Source: Amycolatopsis cihanbeyliensis
GTDB lineage: Bacteria > Actinomycetota > Actinomycetes > Mycobacteriales > Pseudonocardiaceae
Length of the DNA: 64,000 bases
NCBI RefSeq assembly: GCF_006715045.1
Contig: NZ_VFML01000001.1
Span: 5,490,001 to 5,554,000 of the forward strand
Direction: 5' to 3'
The notes under the pieces are model-generated. The model searched no databases. It was not told where the DNA came from and saw only the letters and a program-made list of their open reading frames with translations. The position numbers and the translations under genes are program-made. Below, piece after piece: positions 1 through 7,956 of this stretch; the first letter of the stretch is position 1; every line of letters begins with the position of its first letter.

Positions 1-1
1 C

Positions 2-604
2 GTCCTGGTGAGCAACCCGAGCATGTGGCCGAACATGCGGCAGGGCGATGACCTCGCCGGGGACGATGTGCTCGCCTTCTATGCCAAGAAGCCGGACGGC
101 AGGTACGTCGACGTCGCCGAGCAGCTCGGTCTCGACGTGCCGATCCCGTCGCGAGCCATCGCGACCGGTGACACGACCGGCACCGGTGCGCTGGACTTCG
201 CCGTCGCGCGGCAGTGGGGGCCGTCGTCGTTCTACGCCAACGAGTCACCGGACCGTGGTTCGGCGTTGACCCTGCGGCTGTACCAACCGCCCGAAGGCGA
301 CGGGACCACGTCCGGCGCACGTACCGGACTTTCCGGTGTCGGTGCGCCGGCCTACGGCGCGACCGTCACCGTCACGACGCCGGACGGTCGTACCCAGGTA
401 TCCCAGCTGGATGGCGGGGGCGGACACAGTGGTTTCCGCAGCTTCGAGGTCCGGTTCGGTCTCGGCGAGGAAACCGGTCCGGTGACAGCGCACCTGAACT
501 GGCGTGACGCCGACGGCCAGCTGCGGAACGAGACCGTGGAACTCAGGCCGGGCACATACTCACTCGTGCTGTCGAACACCGTGCAGGAGGTTTCGAGCCG
601 ATGA
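2..604 (+). CDS. unbV: Enediyne biosynthesis protein UnbV, C-terminal part (cut by window edge)
   Basis: The reading frame is open from the first bases, so the gene begins upstream; the GTG at base 8 is internal. The visible 200 residues match the C-terminal part of UnbV/ASPIC-type proteins (E5 in C-1027 nomenclature). They show an FG-GAP-like stretch (ATGDTTGTGALDFAV, near residue 60) and a terminal beta-rich region. Full-length family members are roughly 600 to 650 residues. UnbV is one of five proteins conserved beside every enediyne PKS, and its biochemical role is unsettled. Its stop overlaps the UnbU start by ATGA, so the two are probably translationally coupled. The family call is firm; the 5' end is not visible. 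Confidence 0.9.
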   Translation, partial: VLVSNPSMWPNMRQGDDLAGDDVLAFYAKKPDGRYVDVAEQLGLDVPIPSRAIATGDTTGTGALDFAVARQWGPSSFYANESPDRGSALTLRLYQPPEGDGTTSGARTGLSGVGAPAYGATVTVTTPDGRTQVSQLDGGGGHSGFRSFEVRFGLGEETGPVTAHLNWRDADGQLRNETVELRPGTYSLVLSNTVQEVSSR

Positions 605-1599
605 CCACCACCGTCCGGCAGCCCCCGGCCGCTCCCGTCGCCCCGTCGCCTGCCTCACCCCCCGCACCGGCGAAGCCCGACCCCCGCTACCTGGCGCTGC
701 GCAACTTCGCCCTGTCGATCTCCGTATTCAACATCTTCGGCTACGCCCTGCTCGGATTCGAGCAACCGTGGCTATGGCCGATACTCAGTGTGCTGACCGG
801 CTATGCGGCCGAACTGGTGTTCGAGAAGGTCACCGCGTGGGCCTACCGCCGGGAGCCACGGTACGTCGGCCGCGGTGGCCGTGGGCTGTACGAGTTCCTG
901 CTGCCTTCGCACATCACCGCTATCGCCGTGAACATGTTGTTGTACGCCAACAACCAGTTCTGGCCGATCGCCTTCGGGGTGATAGTCGGTGTGGGCGCCA
1001 AGTACGTCCTGTGGGCACCGATCGCTGGCCGGATACGGCACTACATGAACCCGTCGAACTGCGGCATCGCCGTCACGCTCGTGGCGTTCAGCAGCTGGGT
1101 CAGCCTCGCGCCGCCGTACCAGTTCAGCGAGAACGCCAACACGTTCTGGCGGGTGATGATCCCGATCATCATCATCACCGCGGGTACGACCATCAATGGC
1201 CTGCTGACCAAGCGCATCCCACTGATCGTCGGCTGGCTCGGCGGGTTCGCCATCCAGGCGTTCGTTCGCCACTGGATCTGGGACGTGTCGCTGTACGGGG
1301 CGTTGGGTGTGATGACCGGTATCGCGTTCGTGCTGTTCACCAACTATATGATCACCGATCCTGGCACGACGCCCATGAAGGGACGCAACCAGTTCATGTT
1401 CGGCGCCTCCGTGGCCACCGTCTACGGGGTGCTCATGGTCTTCGACGTGGTCTATACCATGTTCTTCGCGACCGCGATCGTCTGCCTGGCGCGTGGTCTC
1501 GGCTGGTGGGGGGCGCATTTCAGGCGCCGGCGCAGAGAGCAGCGGGCCACGAAGATCCGAACGAACCTTCTGAGCAACGGGGAGACATCGTCATCATGA
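601..1599 (+). CDS. unbU: Enediyne biosynthesis membrane protein UnbU
   Basis: This 332-residue integral membrane protein matches UnbU (E4), a family related to RnfD/NqrB-type electron-transport subunits. It has a proline-rich N-terminus of about 25 residues, then hydrophobic helices from about residue 37 to 310, and an arginine-rich cytoplasmic tail. The family-like stretches MNPSNCGIAV and AGTTINGLLTKR are present. UnbU is part of the conserved enediyne cassette; a membrane redox or transport role has been suggested but is inference. The ATG overlaps the UnbV stop, and the stop overlaps the start of a 41-residue ORF. Confidence 0.9.
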   Translation: MTTTVRQPPAAPVAPSPASPPAPAKPDPRYLALRNFALSISVFNIFGYALLGFEQPWLWPILSVLTGYAAELVFEKVTAWAYRREPRYVGRGGRGLYEFLLPSHITAIAVNMLLYANNQFWPIAFGVIVGVGAKYVLWAPIAGRIRHYMNPSNCGIAVTLVAFSSWVSLAPPYQFSENANTFWRVMIPIIIITAGTTINGLLTKRIPLIVGWLGGFAIQAFVRHWIWDVSLYGALGVMTGIAFVLFTNYMITDPGTTPMKGRNQFMFGASVATVYGVLMVFDVVYTMFFATAIVCLARGLGWWGAHFRRRRREQRATKIRTNLLSNGETSSS

Positions 1600-1721
1600 G
1601 CGAGCAAATCGCGGTCGGGAAGGTGCGCCGGCCGGACGGGTGTCCACAGGTCGAGCGAGGACCGGGTGGTGGGCTCGCCGATCCGTTGGCGCCCGGCATG
1701 GTGACCGGAGGAGAGGACTGA
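1596..1721 (+). CDS. Possible 41-residue small protein between UnbU and the thioesterase
   Basis: An ATG overlapping the UnbU stop (ATGA) opens a 41-codon frame, and its TGA lies two bases before the thioesterase ATG. A purine-rich GGGGAGA stretch precedes it by about 10 bases. The peptide is rich in glycine, proline and charged residues, with no hydrophobic segment and no family I recognise. It may be a coupling ORF, a small protein or chance. Many enediyne clusters have PksE close to this position, so it could also mark an old rearrangement point, which is inference. Confidence 0.35.
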   Translation: MSEQIAVGKVRRPDGCPQVERGPGGGLADPLAPGMVTGGED

Positions 1722-1723
1722 TC

Positions 1724-2197
1724 ATGGCGCCGTACTACGAGCTGCGGCATCTGGTCGGCTTCGAGGAGACCACTGTCGTCGGCAACGTCTATTTCGTCAA
1801 CTACATGCGCTGGCAGGGCAAGTGCCGGGAGATGTTCCTCAGGGAGAACGCGCCGGATGTGCTGGCGAACTTCGGCGCGGACATGATCCTGTTCACCGTC
1901 AAGGTCGAGTGTGAGTTCCTCGCCGAGCTCGCACTGTTCGACGAGCTGTCCATCCGGATGCGGCTGGTGGACCTGACGCAGACACAGATCGAGTTCGGGT
2001 TCGACTACGTCAAGTTGCACGATGACGGCGGCGAAGAGCTGGTGGCACGGGGACGGCAGCGGGTGGCCTGCATCGGCGGGCAGGACACTGGTTCCCGGCC
2101 GATCAAGGTGCCAGCCTCACTACGCGACGCGCTGGTGCCCTACACGGCCGACTCGGCGCCGGGAGCGCGGGCGGTCGCCTCGGTAAGGAACGGTTGA
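1724..2197 (+). CDS. tebC: Enediyne hot-dog thioesterase (TEBC / E10 type)
   Basis: This 157-residue protein has the single hot-dog (4HBT) fold length of enediyne thioesterases such as SgcE10 and DynE7. The diagnostic stretch GNVYFVNYMRWQGKCREMF is at about residues 20 to 38. In characterised systems the enzyme releases the linear polyene product from the ACP of PksE. The start is set by GGAGGAGAGG about eight bases upstream; a longer in-frame extension back to 1640 has no such site. It follows UnbU and precedes the flavin reductase by three bases, so the genes form one plus-strand operon. Its partner PksE is 18 kb away on the other strand, which is unusual. Confidence 0.92.
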   Translation: MAPYYELRHLVGFEETTVVGNVYFVNYMRWQGKCREMFLRENAPDVLANFGADMILFTVKVECEFLAELALFDELSIRMRLVDLTQTQIEFGFDYVKLHDDGGEELVARGRQRVACIGGQDTGSRPIKVPASLRDALVPYTADSAPGARAVASVRNG

Positions 2198-2200
2198 CCC

Positions 2201-2722
2201 ATGCGTGAGACCGATCAGCGACCACCCGTGCAGTCCGGGGCTGTCCACGACCCGCTGCGGCTTCGCGGCGTGCTGGGCAAGTTCGCCACAGGCGTCACGG
2301 TTGTGACCGCGGGCCCGGTCATGCCGCGCGGGATGACCGTGAACGCCTTCACTTCGGTGTCGCTACAGCCGCCGACGATCCTGGTGTGCGTGCGACGAGC
2401 CAGCTCGATGCACCAAGCCATCCTGACGAACGACGCCTTCGCGGTGTCAGTGCTGTCCGCCGAGCAGGAATGGATCGCCCGACATTTCGCCAACCGCGCC
2501 CGGCCGCGCGGTGAGGGCGAGTTCGCCGTCATCGACTGGGTGACCGGCCGGCATACCGGGGTCCGGCTCATTGCCGATGCCGTCGCCTGGATGGAATGCG
2601 GGCTCGCCGCGGTGTACGACGGTGGCGACCATTCGATTTTCCTCGGTTCCGTGCTGACGATCGAGTGTGGCGCGGTATCGGAGCCGCTGCTCTTCTTCGG
2701 CGGCGGCTACCGCGGTTCGTAG
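2201..2722 (+). CDS. NAD(P)H:flavin oxidoreductase (SgcE6-like, flavin reductase domain)
   Basis: This 173-residue protein has the split-barrel FMN-binding flavin reductase domain, with FATGVTVVTA near residue 28, a VNAFTSVSLQPP stretch, and a terminal FFGGGYR. In C-1027 biosynthesis the homologue SgcE6 feeds reduced FAD to the hydroxylase SgcC. The natural partner here is the HpaB-type oxygenase at 11303 to 12841. It starts three bases after the thioesterase stop with AAGGAACGG upstream, and is the last gene of the operon, followed by a strong hairpin. Confidence 0.88.
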   Translation: MRETDQRPPVQSGAVHDPLRLRGVLGKFATGVTVVTAGPVMPRGMTVNAFTSVSLQPPTILVCVRRASSMHQAILTNDAFAVSVLSAEQEWIARHFANRARPRGEGEFAVIDWVTGRHTGVRLIADAVAWMECGLAAVYDGGDHSIFLGSVLTIECGAVSEPLLFFGGGYRGS

Positions 2723-2750
2723 ACCGTCGTGCGTCGACCGTAAGAGCTGC

Positions 2751-2788
2751 CGATGGCCCTCCGTTGGGAAACCCAGGGAGGGCCATCG
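2751..2788. terminator. Strong hairpin between convergent genes
   Basis: A perfect 12-bp stem (CGATGGCCCTCC with GGAGGGCCATCG) encloses a 14-base loop that can itself pair TGGG with CCCA. It sits between the flavin reductase (plus) and the AraC gene (minus), so it can end transcripts from both sides. There is no clear T-run, which is common in high-GC actinomycetes. Confidence 0.75.
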
Positions 2789-2818
2789 CGGTATCAGGTT
2801 CTCGACACCGGAGCGGTG

Positions 2819-3586
2819 TCACTGCGCCTGGCGCACGGTGGTGACCTCGACCGGCGGCCGGCAGCTGTCCAGCTCGGGTATCACCACGAGGATGGGCGTG
2901 TCGACGGGCCGGGTCTGATGGAGTGTCATGTCCACCTTGTACGACACGCCCGGGCGCACCGAAACCGGCACACTCGAGCCGAAGAATACCGGCCTGCGGT
3001 CCCATGGCGCCGTGTCGAAGTTGTCGGCTTCCACCGCCGCCGCGCACACGTACCAGTCACCGGGCGGTACCGAGTTCAGCAGGTAGTGGTCCGAGTTCTC
3101 GACGACGTCGCACGCCACCGGGATGCCCTGGAGAATCGGGCTGCTGAAGACCGCGACGTACACCCGGATACGCCGGTCGGTCCACGGGTTGTGCAGCTTG
3201 CCGAGTACCGTGCCGCACTGTGCCGGGTCGTCCGTTCGGCGAGGCGGTGACAGCATGCCGATCCCGGTCCGGGCGAGGTGCCGGTACTGTCCCGGCGCCA
3301 GGCCGACGCACTTGGCGAACCGACCCGTGAACGTGCCGAGGCTGTTGTATCCCACGCGGTAGGAGATGTCCGTGATGCTCAGCGACGTGCGTAACAGCAG
3401 GTGCTTGGCGCGGTAGAATCGGACGGCCGCGAGAAAGCGTCCGGGGGAGGTTCCGGTTTCCATGCGGAATACTCGGGTAAAATGGAACTTGCTCAGCAGT
3501 GCTGCGCCGGCCAAGTCGGTCATCGTCAATGGCTCGTCGTAGCGTTGCCACATCATGTTGATCGCTTCTTCGGCGTGTTTATGCAT
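2819..3586 (-). CDS. AraC-family transcriptional regulator with N-terminal HTH
   Basis: This 255-residue protein carries its AraC double helix-turn-helix at the N-terminus (about residues 8 to 108), unlike most AraC proteins, where it is C-terminal. Visible HTH parts are LSKFHFTRVFR and ISYRVGYNSLGTFTGRF. The C-terminal 140 residues form a predicted beta-rich domain of unknown ligand. GGAGGG eight bases before the ATG fixes the start. It lies between the first enediyne operon and the UnbL operon, so it is a likely cluster regulator. The tandem 10-bp repeats upstream could be its site, which is inference. Confidence 0.85.
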   Translation of the reverse strand: MHKHAEEAINMMWQRYDEPLTMTDLAGAALLSKFHFTRVFRMETGTSPGRFLAAVRFYRAKHLLLRTSLSITDISYRVGYNSLGTFTGRFAKCVGLAPGQYRHLARTGIGMLSPPRRTDDPAQCGTVLGKLHNPWTDRRIRVYVAVFSSPILQGIPVACDVVENSDHYLLNSVPPGDWYVCAAAVEADNFDTAPWDRRPVFFGSSVPVSVRPGVSYKVDMTLHQTRPVDTPILVVIPELDSCRPPVEVTTVRQAQ

Positions 3587-3647
3587 GCAATTTCCCTCCG
3601 GTGTGTGACCATGGGAAGAGCCGATGCGTCCTTATCGCACTACGGTG

Positions 3648-3665
3648 AATATGGAACAATATGGA
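3648..3665. repeat. Two tandem AATATGGA repeats, candidate regulator site
   Basis: AATATGGA occurs at 3648 to 3655 and again at 3658 to 3665. The spacing is exactly 10 bases, so both face the same side of the helix. AraC proteins bind direct repeats of this kind, and the AraC gene starts about 60 bases away. Function as an operator is inference. Confidence 0.4.
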
Positions 3666-3734
3666 GACACTTGTTCGAGCTTCGCTGCTGTATGCGCGCC
3701 TGCTGGAACCAAAACTCCGTTCCGTGCAGCTTGC

Positions 3735-3758
3735 TTTTCCGTCATAAAATACGGAAAA
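3735..3758. promoter_or_regulatory. Inverted repeat TTTTCCGT/ACGGAAAA
   Basis: Perfect 8-bp arms at 3735 to 3742 and 3751 to 3758 enclose an AT-rich 8-base loop. It stands out in this GC-rich window. It could be an operator or a small terminator-like hairpin in the AraC upstream region. Confidence 0.4.
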
Positions 3759-3886
3759 ACACCTTGCTCGCTCCCAGTTTCGTACTCGAATACAACGGTA
3801 GTGGACCGGTCACTCGGGGGCATCTATCTGATTGCTCTCACCTGGCAACCACGAAGAAGTAATCGCGTGTCCGACGGTGTACGCGC

Positions 3887-3913
3887 CGCCTTCGAGACGA
3901 CGTCCCGAAGGCG
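3887..3913 (-). terminator. Hairpin downstream of the AhpD-like gene
   Basis: CGCCTTCG and CGAAGGCG form an 8-bp stem around an 11-base loop. It lies 17 bases past the stop of the minus-strand AhpD-like gene, where a terminator is expected. No T-run is seen. Confidence 0.5.
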
Positions 3914-3929
3914 CCCTCGGCCGGACGGG

Positions 3930-4985
3930 TCAGCGGTAGGACTTCAGGAGTGGACCGAGGCGGCTCGACGCCGCGGCGAGGCTGGCCCACGCGGCGACCT
4001 CGACGATTCGCCGGTCGTCCGCGCCGGAACGCGCAAGCTCCTCGATGTCCGCGTCACCGACCTGGTGGGAGGCGAGGGCGGTGAGCAGGGCGACGCGGCC
4101 GGCTGGACGATCGGCGGGCGGGAGACCGGCCACCGCCTCGGTGAGCCACGCACGACCGAGCCCCGTGGGCGCGCCGTCCCAGCCGGCCAGCCTGGCCGTC
4201 ACCAGCTGCCGCACGGGTTCCGGCACCGAACGCTCACCGGCGACGTCGATGGTCGCGGCCGCGCGGGCGAACGCACCGGCGATGTGCGGGGCATCGGCGG
4301 CCCACGCCAGGTCCGGCGACGGCTCGGTGGCGCCCAGCAAGTCGAGGGACGTGCCGGGAGCGCGCTGCCGGCCCGCCGGACCCCGCATGAGCACGCTCAG
4401 CAGGCGCAGCATGGTCCCGCGCATCCGGGCCGGCACGTGCGACGGTAATGGTGACTTGTCGAGAAATACGTTCACCATGCGGTTGAAGTACTCGAACGTC
4501 CCGGCGACGCCGACGAGCTCGGGTGCCTGCGCAGCCGGTAGGGGCGCGGCCTGCGGCGGGTTCCCTGTTCTCGCCCACGTGGCGACGGCCAGCAGCTCCG
4601 GGTCGATGATGTCGTCGAAGCGGTTCTCCGAGATCGCCTGCGCGGTCGGATCGCGAAGTAGCCCGTTCAGTGTTGCGCCGTGCACGGCAACGCAGTACGG
4701 GCAGGCGTTGTTCACCGACACCGTGCTGGCCACGGCTTCCTTCGCCGATCGCGGGGCGTGCCAGGAAGCGATCATGGTCTCGCGCAGGAGGACCCAGCTC
4801 GCCGCCATCACTTCGGGTGCGGGGGAATGCAGCGCGACCGGTGGCGCCAGCATCCCGAACTCCCGCTCCACCTGCCGGTACACCGCGCGGGTGAGCCCGC
4901 CGGAAGCGCCGAACCTGACCGGTGTGACGTACCGGACCTGCTCGAGCGACCTGCGCAACGCCTTGCCGAGAACTACCGGACTCAC
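3930..4985 (-). CDS. AhpD/carboxymuconolactone decarboxylase-like protein
   Basis: This 351-residue protein belongs to the AhpD-like fold. The redox motif CPYCVAVH (CxxCxxxH) lies at about residues 95 to 102. In AhpD this motif carries thiol peroxidase or disulfide chemistry; the reaction here is unknown. It is longer than plain AhpD (about 175 residues), and the C-terminal half looks like a second helical AhpD-like repeat without the cysteines. The GTG start is supported by GAGGGA six bases upstream. It follows UnbL by 66 bases on the same strand, so the two are probably co-transcribed. Protection against the reactive enediyne or an oxidative step are possible roles, both inference. Confidence 0.75.
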   Translation of the reverse strand: MSPVVLGKALRRSLEQVRYVTPVRFGASGGLTRAVYRQVEREFGMLAPPVALHSPAPEVMAASWVLLRETMIASWHAPRSAKEAVASTVSVNNACPYCVAVHGATLNGLLRDPTAQAISENRFDDIIDPELLAVATWARTGNPPQAAPLPAAQAPELVGVAGTFEYFNRMVNVFLDKSPLPSHVPARMRGTMLRLLSVLMRGPAGRQRAPGTSLDLLGATEPSPDLAWAADAPHIAGAFARAAATIDVAGERSVPEPVRQLVTARLAGWDGAPTGLGRAWLTEAVAGLPPADRPAGRVALLTALASHQVGDADIEELARSGADDRRIVEVAAWASLAAASSRLGPLLKSYR

Positions 4986-5051
4986 CGCATGTCCCTCTGT
5001 GTCGGTGTGGTCAGGACCTTCGTCGCGGCGCGATCAACCGGGCCACGACGG

Positions 5052-6047
5052 TCAGCTCGGGCTCCGTGCCGCGGCGACCAGCTTGTCGGCGATCCGCTGC
5101 CGCCAGACCTCGAACGCGGGTTTCCCGCCTTCCGACCCCGTGGTGTGCTCGGCCGGGACGGATTCCTGGCAGATCTGGTCCGCGTGTTCCGGGGTGACGC
5201 CGCAGAGCACCCGGGTCGCCAGCTCGGTGTGTGGGGTCACCAGGCCCGCGATCACTCGCGCGGAAGCCGCGAACGCGCTGCCCTGGGCAAGTTGTGCCCG
5301 GCAGTCGCCCGCACGCTCGGCGAGCGTGCGCAGTTCCGGCTCGCCGGCGCCACCGGCGTATGTGGCGGCCAGACCAACGCCGGCGAACAGGTCGGGCCTG
5401 CGGTCGGCGTCGAACTTGTTGATCATGTTGGCCACGAGGGTGACGTCCGTACCGCCGACGAACCACATGGCCCGTCCGATGCCCTGGTCGATGGCCCGCC
5501 CGGCGTACCCCTGAGGGCCGTCGTCCGGCCAGCCGAAGTCCTGCTCCCGGAACTGCTGGTTCACGTACTTCTCTGTCCGGAAGTACGCCTGATGGAACCC
5601 GTACCCGTCGTGGACCAGCCAGCGCAGTAGTGGATCAGTTACGCCGCTTGTCACCGCGGGCCAGCAGAACTTCGGTAGCCGAGCCAGTGCCCAACCCACC
5701 CCGACATACGTGATGTAGGTGTGCTCCTTCGCCGGACCGGAGAGAAAGTCCACGACGTGGTGGCGATGCCCGACCGGCAACCCGTCCCGGATCGCGAAGG
5801 CCATTCCCGCGCCCTCGTATGCGAAACCCTGGAACTCCCGCTCGACCGTTTCCAGGTTTTGCTCGACCTCTACTACCGAAGCCGCTTCGGCCGCGTACGC
5901 GAAGCCGGTGAGGAACGAGCCTCCTGCGGTTTCCAGCAACTCCCGGGACTGCTGGTTCTTCTCTGGAAAACCACGGAACTCGAGATGTGTTTCGGACACG
6001 TTCGGCGTGAGGATACGCCGCCGGACCCTACCCAGGATGCTGGCCAA
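5052..6047 (-). CDS. unbL: Enediyne biosynthesis protein UnbL (DUF1702)
   Basis: This 331-residue protein is a DUF1702 member, the E3/UnbL protein of the conserved enediyne cassette. Recognisable stretches are FQGFAYEGAGMAFAIRDG (near residue 72), YVGVGWALARLPKF, DGYGFHQAYF and GIGRAMWFVGG. The family is found almost only beside enediyne PKS genes; no reaction is assigned. The start is TTG, chosen because AGGAGG lies five bases upstream and no ATG fits. It reads away from the MFS gene, with about 250 bases between them for divergent promoters. Confidence 0.9.
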   Translation of the reverse strand: MASILGRVRRRILTPNVSETHLEFRGFPEKNQQSRELLETAGGSFLTGFAYAAEAASVVEVEQNLETVEREFQGFAYEGAGMAFAIRDGLPVGHRHHVVDFLSGPAKEHTYITYVGVGWALARLPKFCWPAVTSGVTDPLLRWLVHDGYGFHQAYFRTEKYVNQQFREQDFGWPDDGPQGYAGRAIDQGIGRAMWFVGGTDVTLVANMINKFDADRRPDLFAGVGLAATYAGGAGEPELRTLAERAGDCRAQLAQGSAFAASARVIAGLVTPHTELATRVLCGVTPEHADQICQESVPAEHTTGSEGGKPAFEVWRQRIADKLVAAARSPS

Positions 6048-6296
6048 TTATTCCTCCTCGGCAAACGGGGATACCCGTTGGATGTCTTCCCCGAACCGGA
6101 ACGTCCTTTCCAATGTGTCGCACTTTCGTCGCAGTGTCTTCTCGGAGCTTGCTGCGCTCGACGCATCGGCCAGTGCGATCGCGGCGAGGATAATCGCAAG
6201 CCTGGAGATGCTGGTTTCGATCGAGAGCTGGAAGTGTACAGAAATAGGGGCACCTGTGGCTCAGACGGTTGGCGACGACGAGAGGAACTGCAGAAA

Positions 6297-7871
6297 GTGA
6301 CCGTCGACGACGCACATCGCAGGGCCGCCGGGGCCAGGGAGTGGGCCGGACTGGCCGTGCTGACCCTGGCAGTCCTGATGATCACCTTCGACATGTTCGT
6401 GCTGTTGCTTGCGTTGCCCGGCCTGTCCGCGGACCTACGGCCCGGCACGACCGAGCAGCTTTGGATCCTCGATATATACGGGTTCATGGTCGGTGGCTTC
6501 CTGGTTACGATGGGAATGCTTGGCGACCGGATCGGTCGGCGGAAGCTGTTGATGACGGGCGCGGCCTGCTTCGCCGTGGCCTCGCTGGCCTCGGCGTTCG
6601 CCACCAGCCCGGAGATGCTCATCGTGCTGCGCGCTCTGCTGGGTGTCGCCGGAGCGACACTGGCGCCGTCCACGCTCGCGCTGATCAGCGTCATGTTCCG
6701 GGATCCCCGGCAGCGTGGCGTTGCCGTCGGCGTGTGGGCGGCCGGATTCACGGTCGGCGCGATGCTCGGCCCGGTGGTGGGTGGAGTGTTGCTCGCGCAC
6801 TTCTGGTGGGGGTCGGTTTTCCTGCTCGCGGTGCCGGTGATGGTCCTGCTGCTCGTGCTGTGCCCGATCCTGGTGCCCGAGTTCAAGAATCCCGAAGTCG
6901 GCCGGCCGGACCTCATCAGCGTTGCGCTGTCGCTGGGGGCGATGCTGGCAATGACCTACACGCTCAAGCAGGTCGCCCGGCACGGCTGGGAGGTGGTGCC
7001 TGTCCTGGTCGGAGTCGCCGGCGCCGGACTCGGGGTGCTGTTCGTCCGCAGGCAGGGGTGGTTGGCCGAGCCGATACTGGATCCGGCACTGTTCCGCAAC
7101 CGCTCGTTCAGCGTCATGCTGATCGGGTTGCTGTTGTTCGGCATCGTCGGCGCCGCGAGCATGGTGTTCATCACCCAGTTCCTGCAGTCGGTGTCCGGTA
7201 TGACGCCGCTGCGGGCGGCGCTGTGCCTGGTGCCGGGTATGGTGGTCGCCGCGTTCAGCAGCACCGTCTCACCGATGCTGGGGCGGCGACTACGGCCCGC
7301 TTACCTGATCGGGTGGGGTGTGCTCGGGGTCGCCGTGGCCTATGCCCTGTTCACCCAACTCGATGCGAGCTCCAGCCCGGTCGTGCTGATCGTCGGCTTC
7401 GGCATCATCGGCCTGTGCGAGGGGCCGCTGCTGGCACTGGGCGTCAACCTGGTGGTCGACGCGGTTCCGGTGGAGAAGGCGAGCTCGTCGTCCTCGATGG
7501 CGCAGATCGCCAACGAGGCCGGTGCCTCGCTCGGGGTCGCGATTATGGGAAGTGTCGGCGCCGCCGTGTATGTCGGCAATCTGACCTCCAGCATGCCGCC
7601 GGGTGTACCCGGTCCCGCCGCGATCGCCGCAGAGGAGAGTCTCGCGAGCGCGGTGGCCGTCGCACCCAGCCTGCCCGAGCAACAGGCCGGCGAGCTGCTC
7701 GCCGTGGCGCGGGACGCCTTCACCGACGGGATGAACGTCTTCGCGGCGATCAGCGTCGGCATCCTCGTCCTGGTGGCCATTCTCGTCATGGCCCTGCTCA
7801 GGCACGTGCCGCCGACCGGCCAGGAAAAGGCGGCAACCGATGTGTCCCCGGAAGAGCTCACGGCCGGCTAG
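6297..7871 (+). CDS. MFS drug exporter (DHA2, 14-helix EmrB/QacA type)
   Basis: This 524-residue protein has 14 predicted membrane helices and the MFS motif A variant GDRIGRRKLLMTG near residue 78. EmrB/QacA-type exporters usually provide self-resistance to antibiotics, so this is the likely pump for the enediyne product. The GTG start is in frame with AGAGGA about 11 bases upstream. The frame stays open far upstream, but that part is antisense to UnbL and lacks family similarity. A methyltransferase follows after 85 bases in the same direction. Confidence 0.88.
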   Translation: MTVDDAHRRAAGAREWAGLAVLTLAVLMITFDMFVLLLALPGLSADLRPGTTEQLWILDIYGFMVGGFLVTMGMLGDRIGRRKLLMTGAACFAVASLASAFATSPEMLIVLRALLGVAGATLAPSTLALISVMFRDPRQRGVAVGVWAAGFTVGAMLGPVVGGVLLAHFWWGSVFLLAVPVMVLLLVLCPILVPEFKNPEVGRPDLISVALSLGAMLAMTYTLKQVARHGWEVVPVLVGVAGAGLGVLFVRRQGWLAEPILDPALFRNRSFSVMLIGLLLFGIVGAASMVFITQFLQSVSGMTPLRAALCLVPGMVVAAFSSTVSPMLGRRLRPAYLIGWGVLGVAVAYALFTQLDASSSPVVLIVGFGIIGLCEGPLLALGVNLVVDAVPVEKASSSSSMAQIANEAGASLGVAIMGSVGAAVYVGNLTSSMPPGVPGPAAIAAEESLASAVAVAPSLPEQQAGELLAVARDAFTDGMNVFAAISVGILVLVAILVMALLRHVPPTGQEKAATDVSPEELTAG

Positions 7872-7956
7872 GCGATTCCACCGACTCAGGACCGTCGAGG
7901 GTTTCCGGTCCCTACCCGTATGCACAGCAACGCAACTGGAAGGTAGTTGACAGGCC

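Larger units (their letters stand above)
3587..3886. other. Intergenic region upstream of the AraC gene
   Basis: About 300 bases lower in GC than the surroundings, with no convincing gene; plus-strand frames through here lack family signals. It should hold the promoter of the AraC gene on the minus strand. Two structured elements (3648 to 3665 and 3735 to 3758) are listed separately. Confidence 0.6.

Noticed and set aside
8-604. GTG at base 8 as the start of the first gene
   Set aside because: The frame is open to the window edge and the protein would be only the C-terminal third of UnbV, so it is an internal codon of a cut gene.
504-1595. Long plus-strand frame across UnbU
   Set aside because: It is in another frame of UnbU, arginine- and histidine-rich and without family features; only its last 42 codons were kept as a possible small ORF.
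3624-4448. Plus-strand frame of 274 codons antisense to the AhpD-like gene
   Set aside because: No ribosome site, low-complexity composition, and the minus-strand gene has a clear CxxC motif.
5721-6296. N-terminal extension of the MFS protein
   Set aside because: This part is antisense to UnbL and lacks membrane or family signals; the GTG at 6297 begins the transporter sequence.
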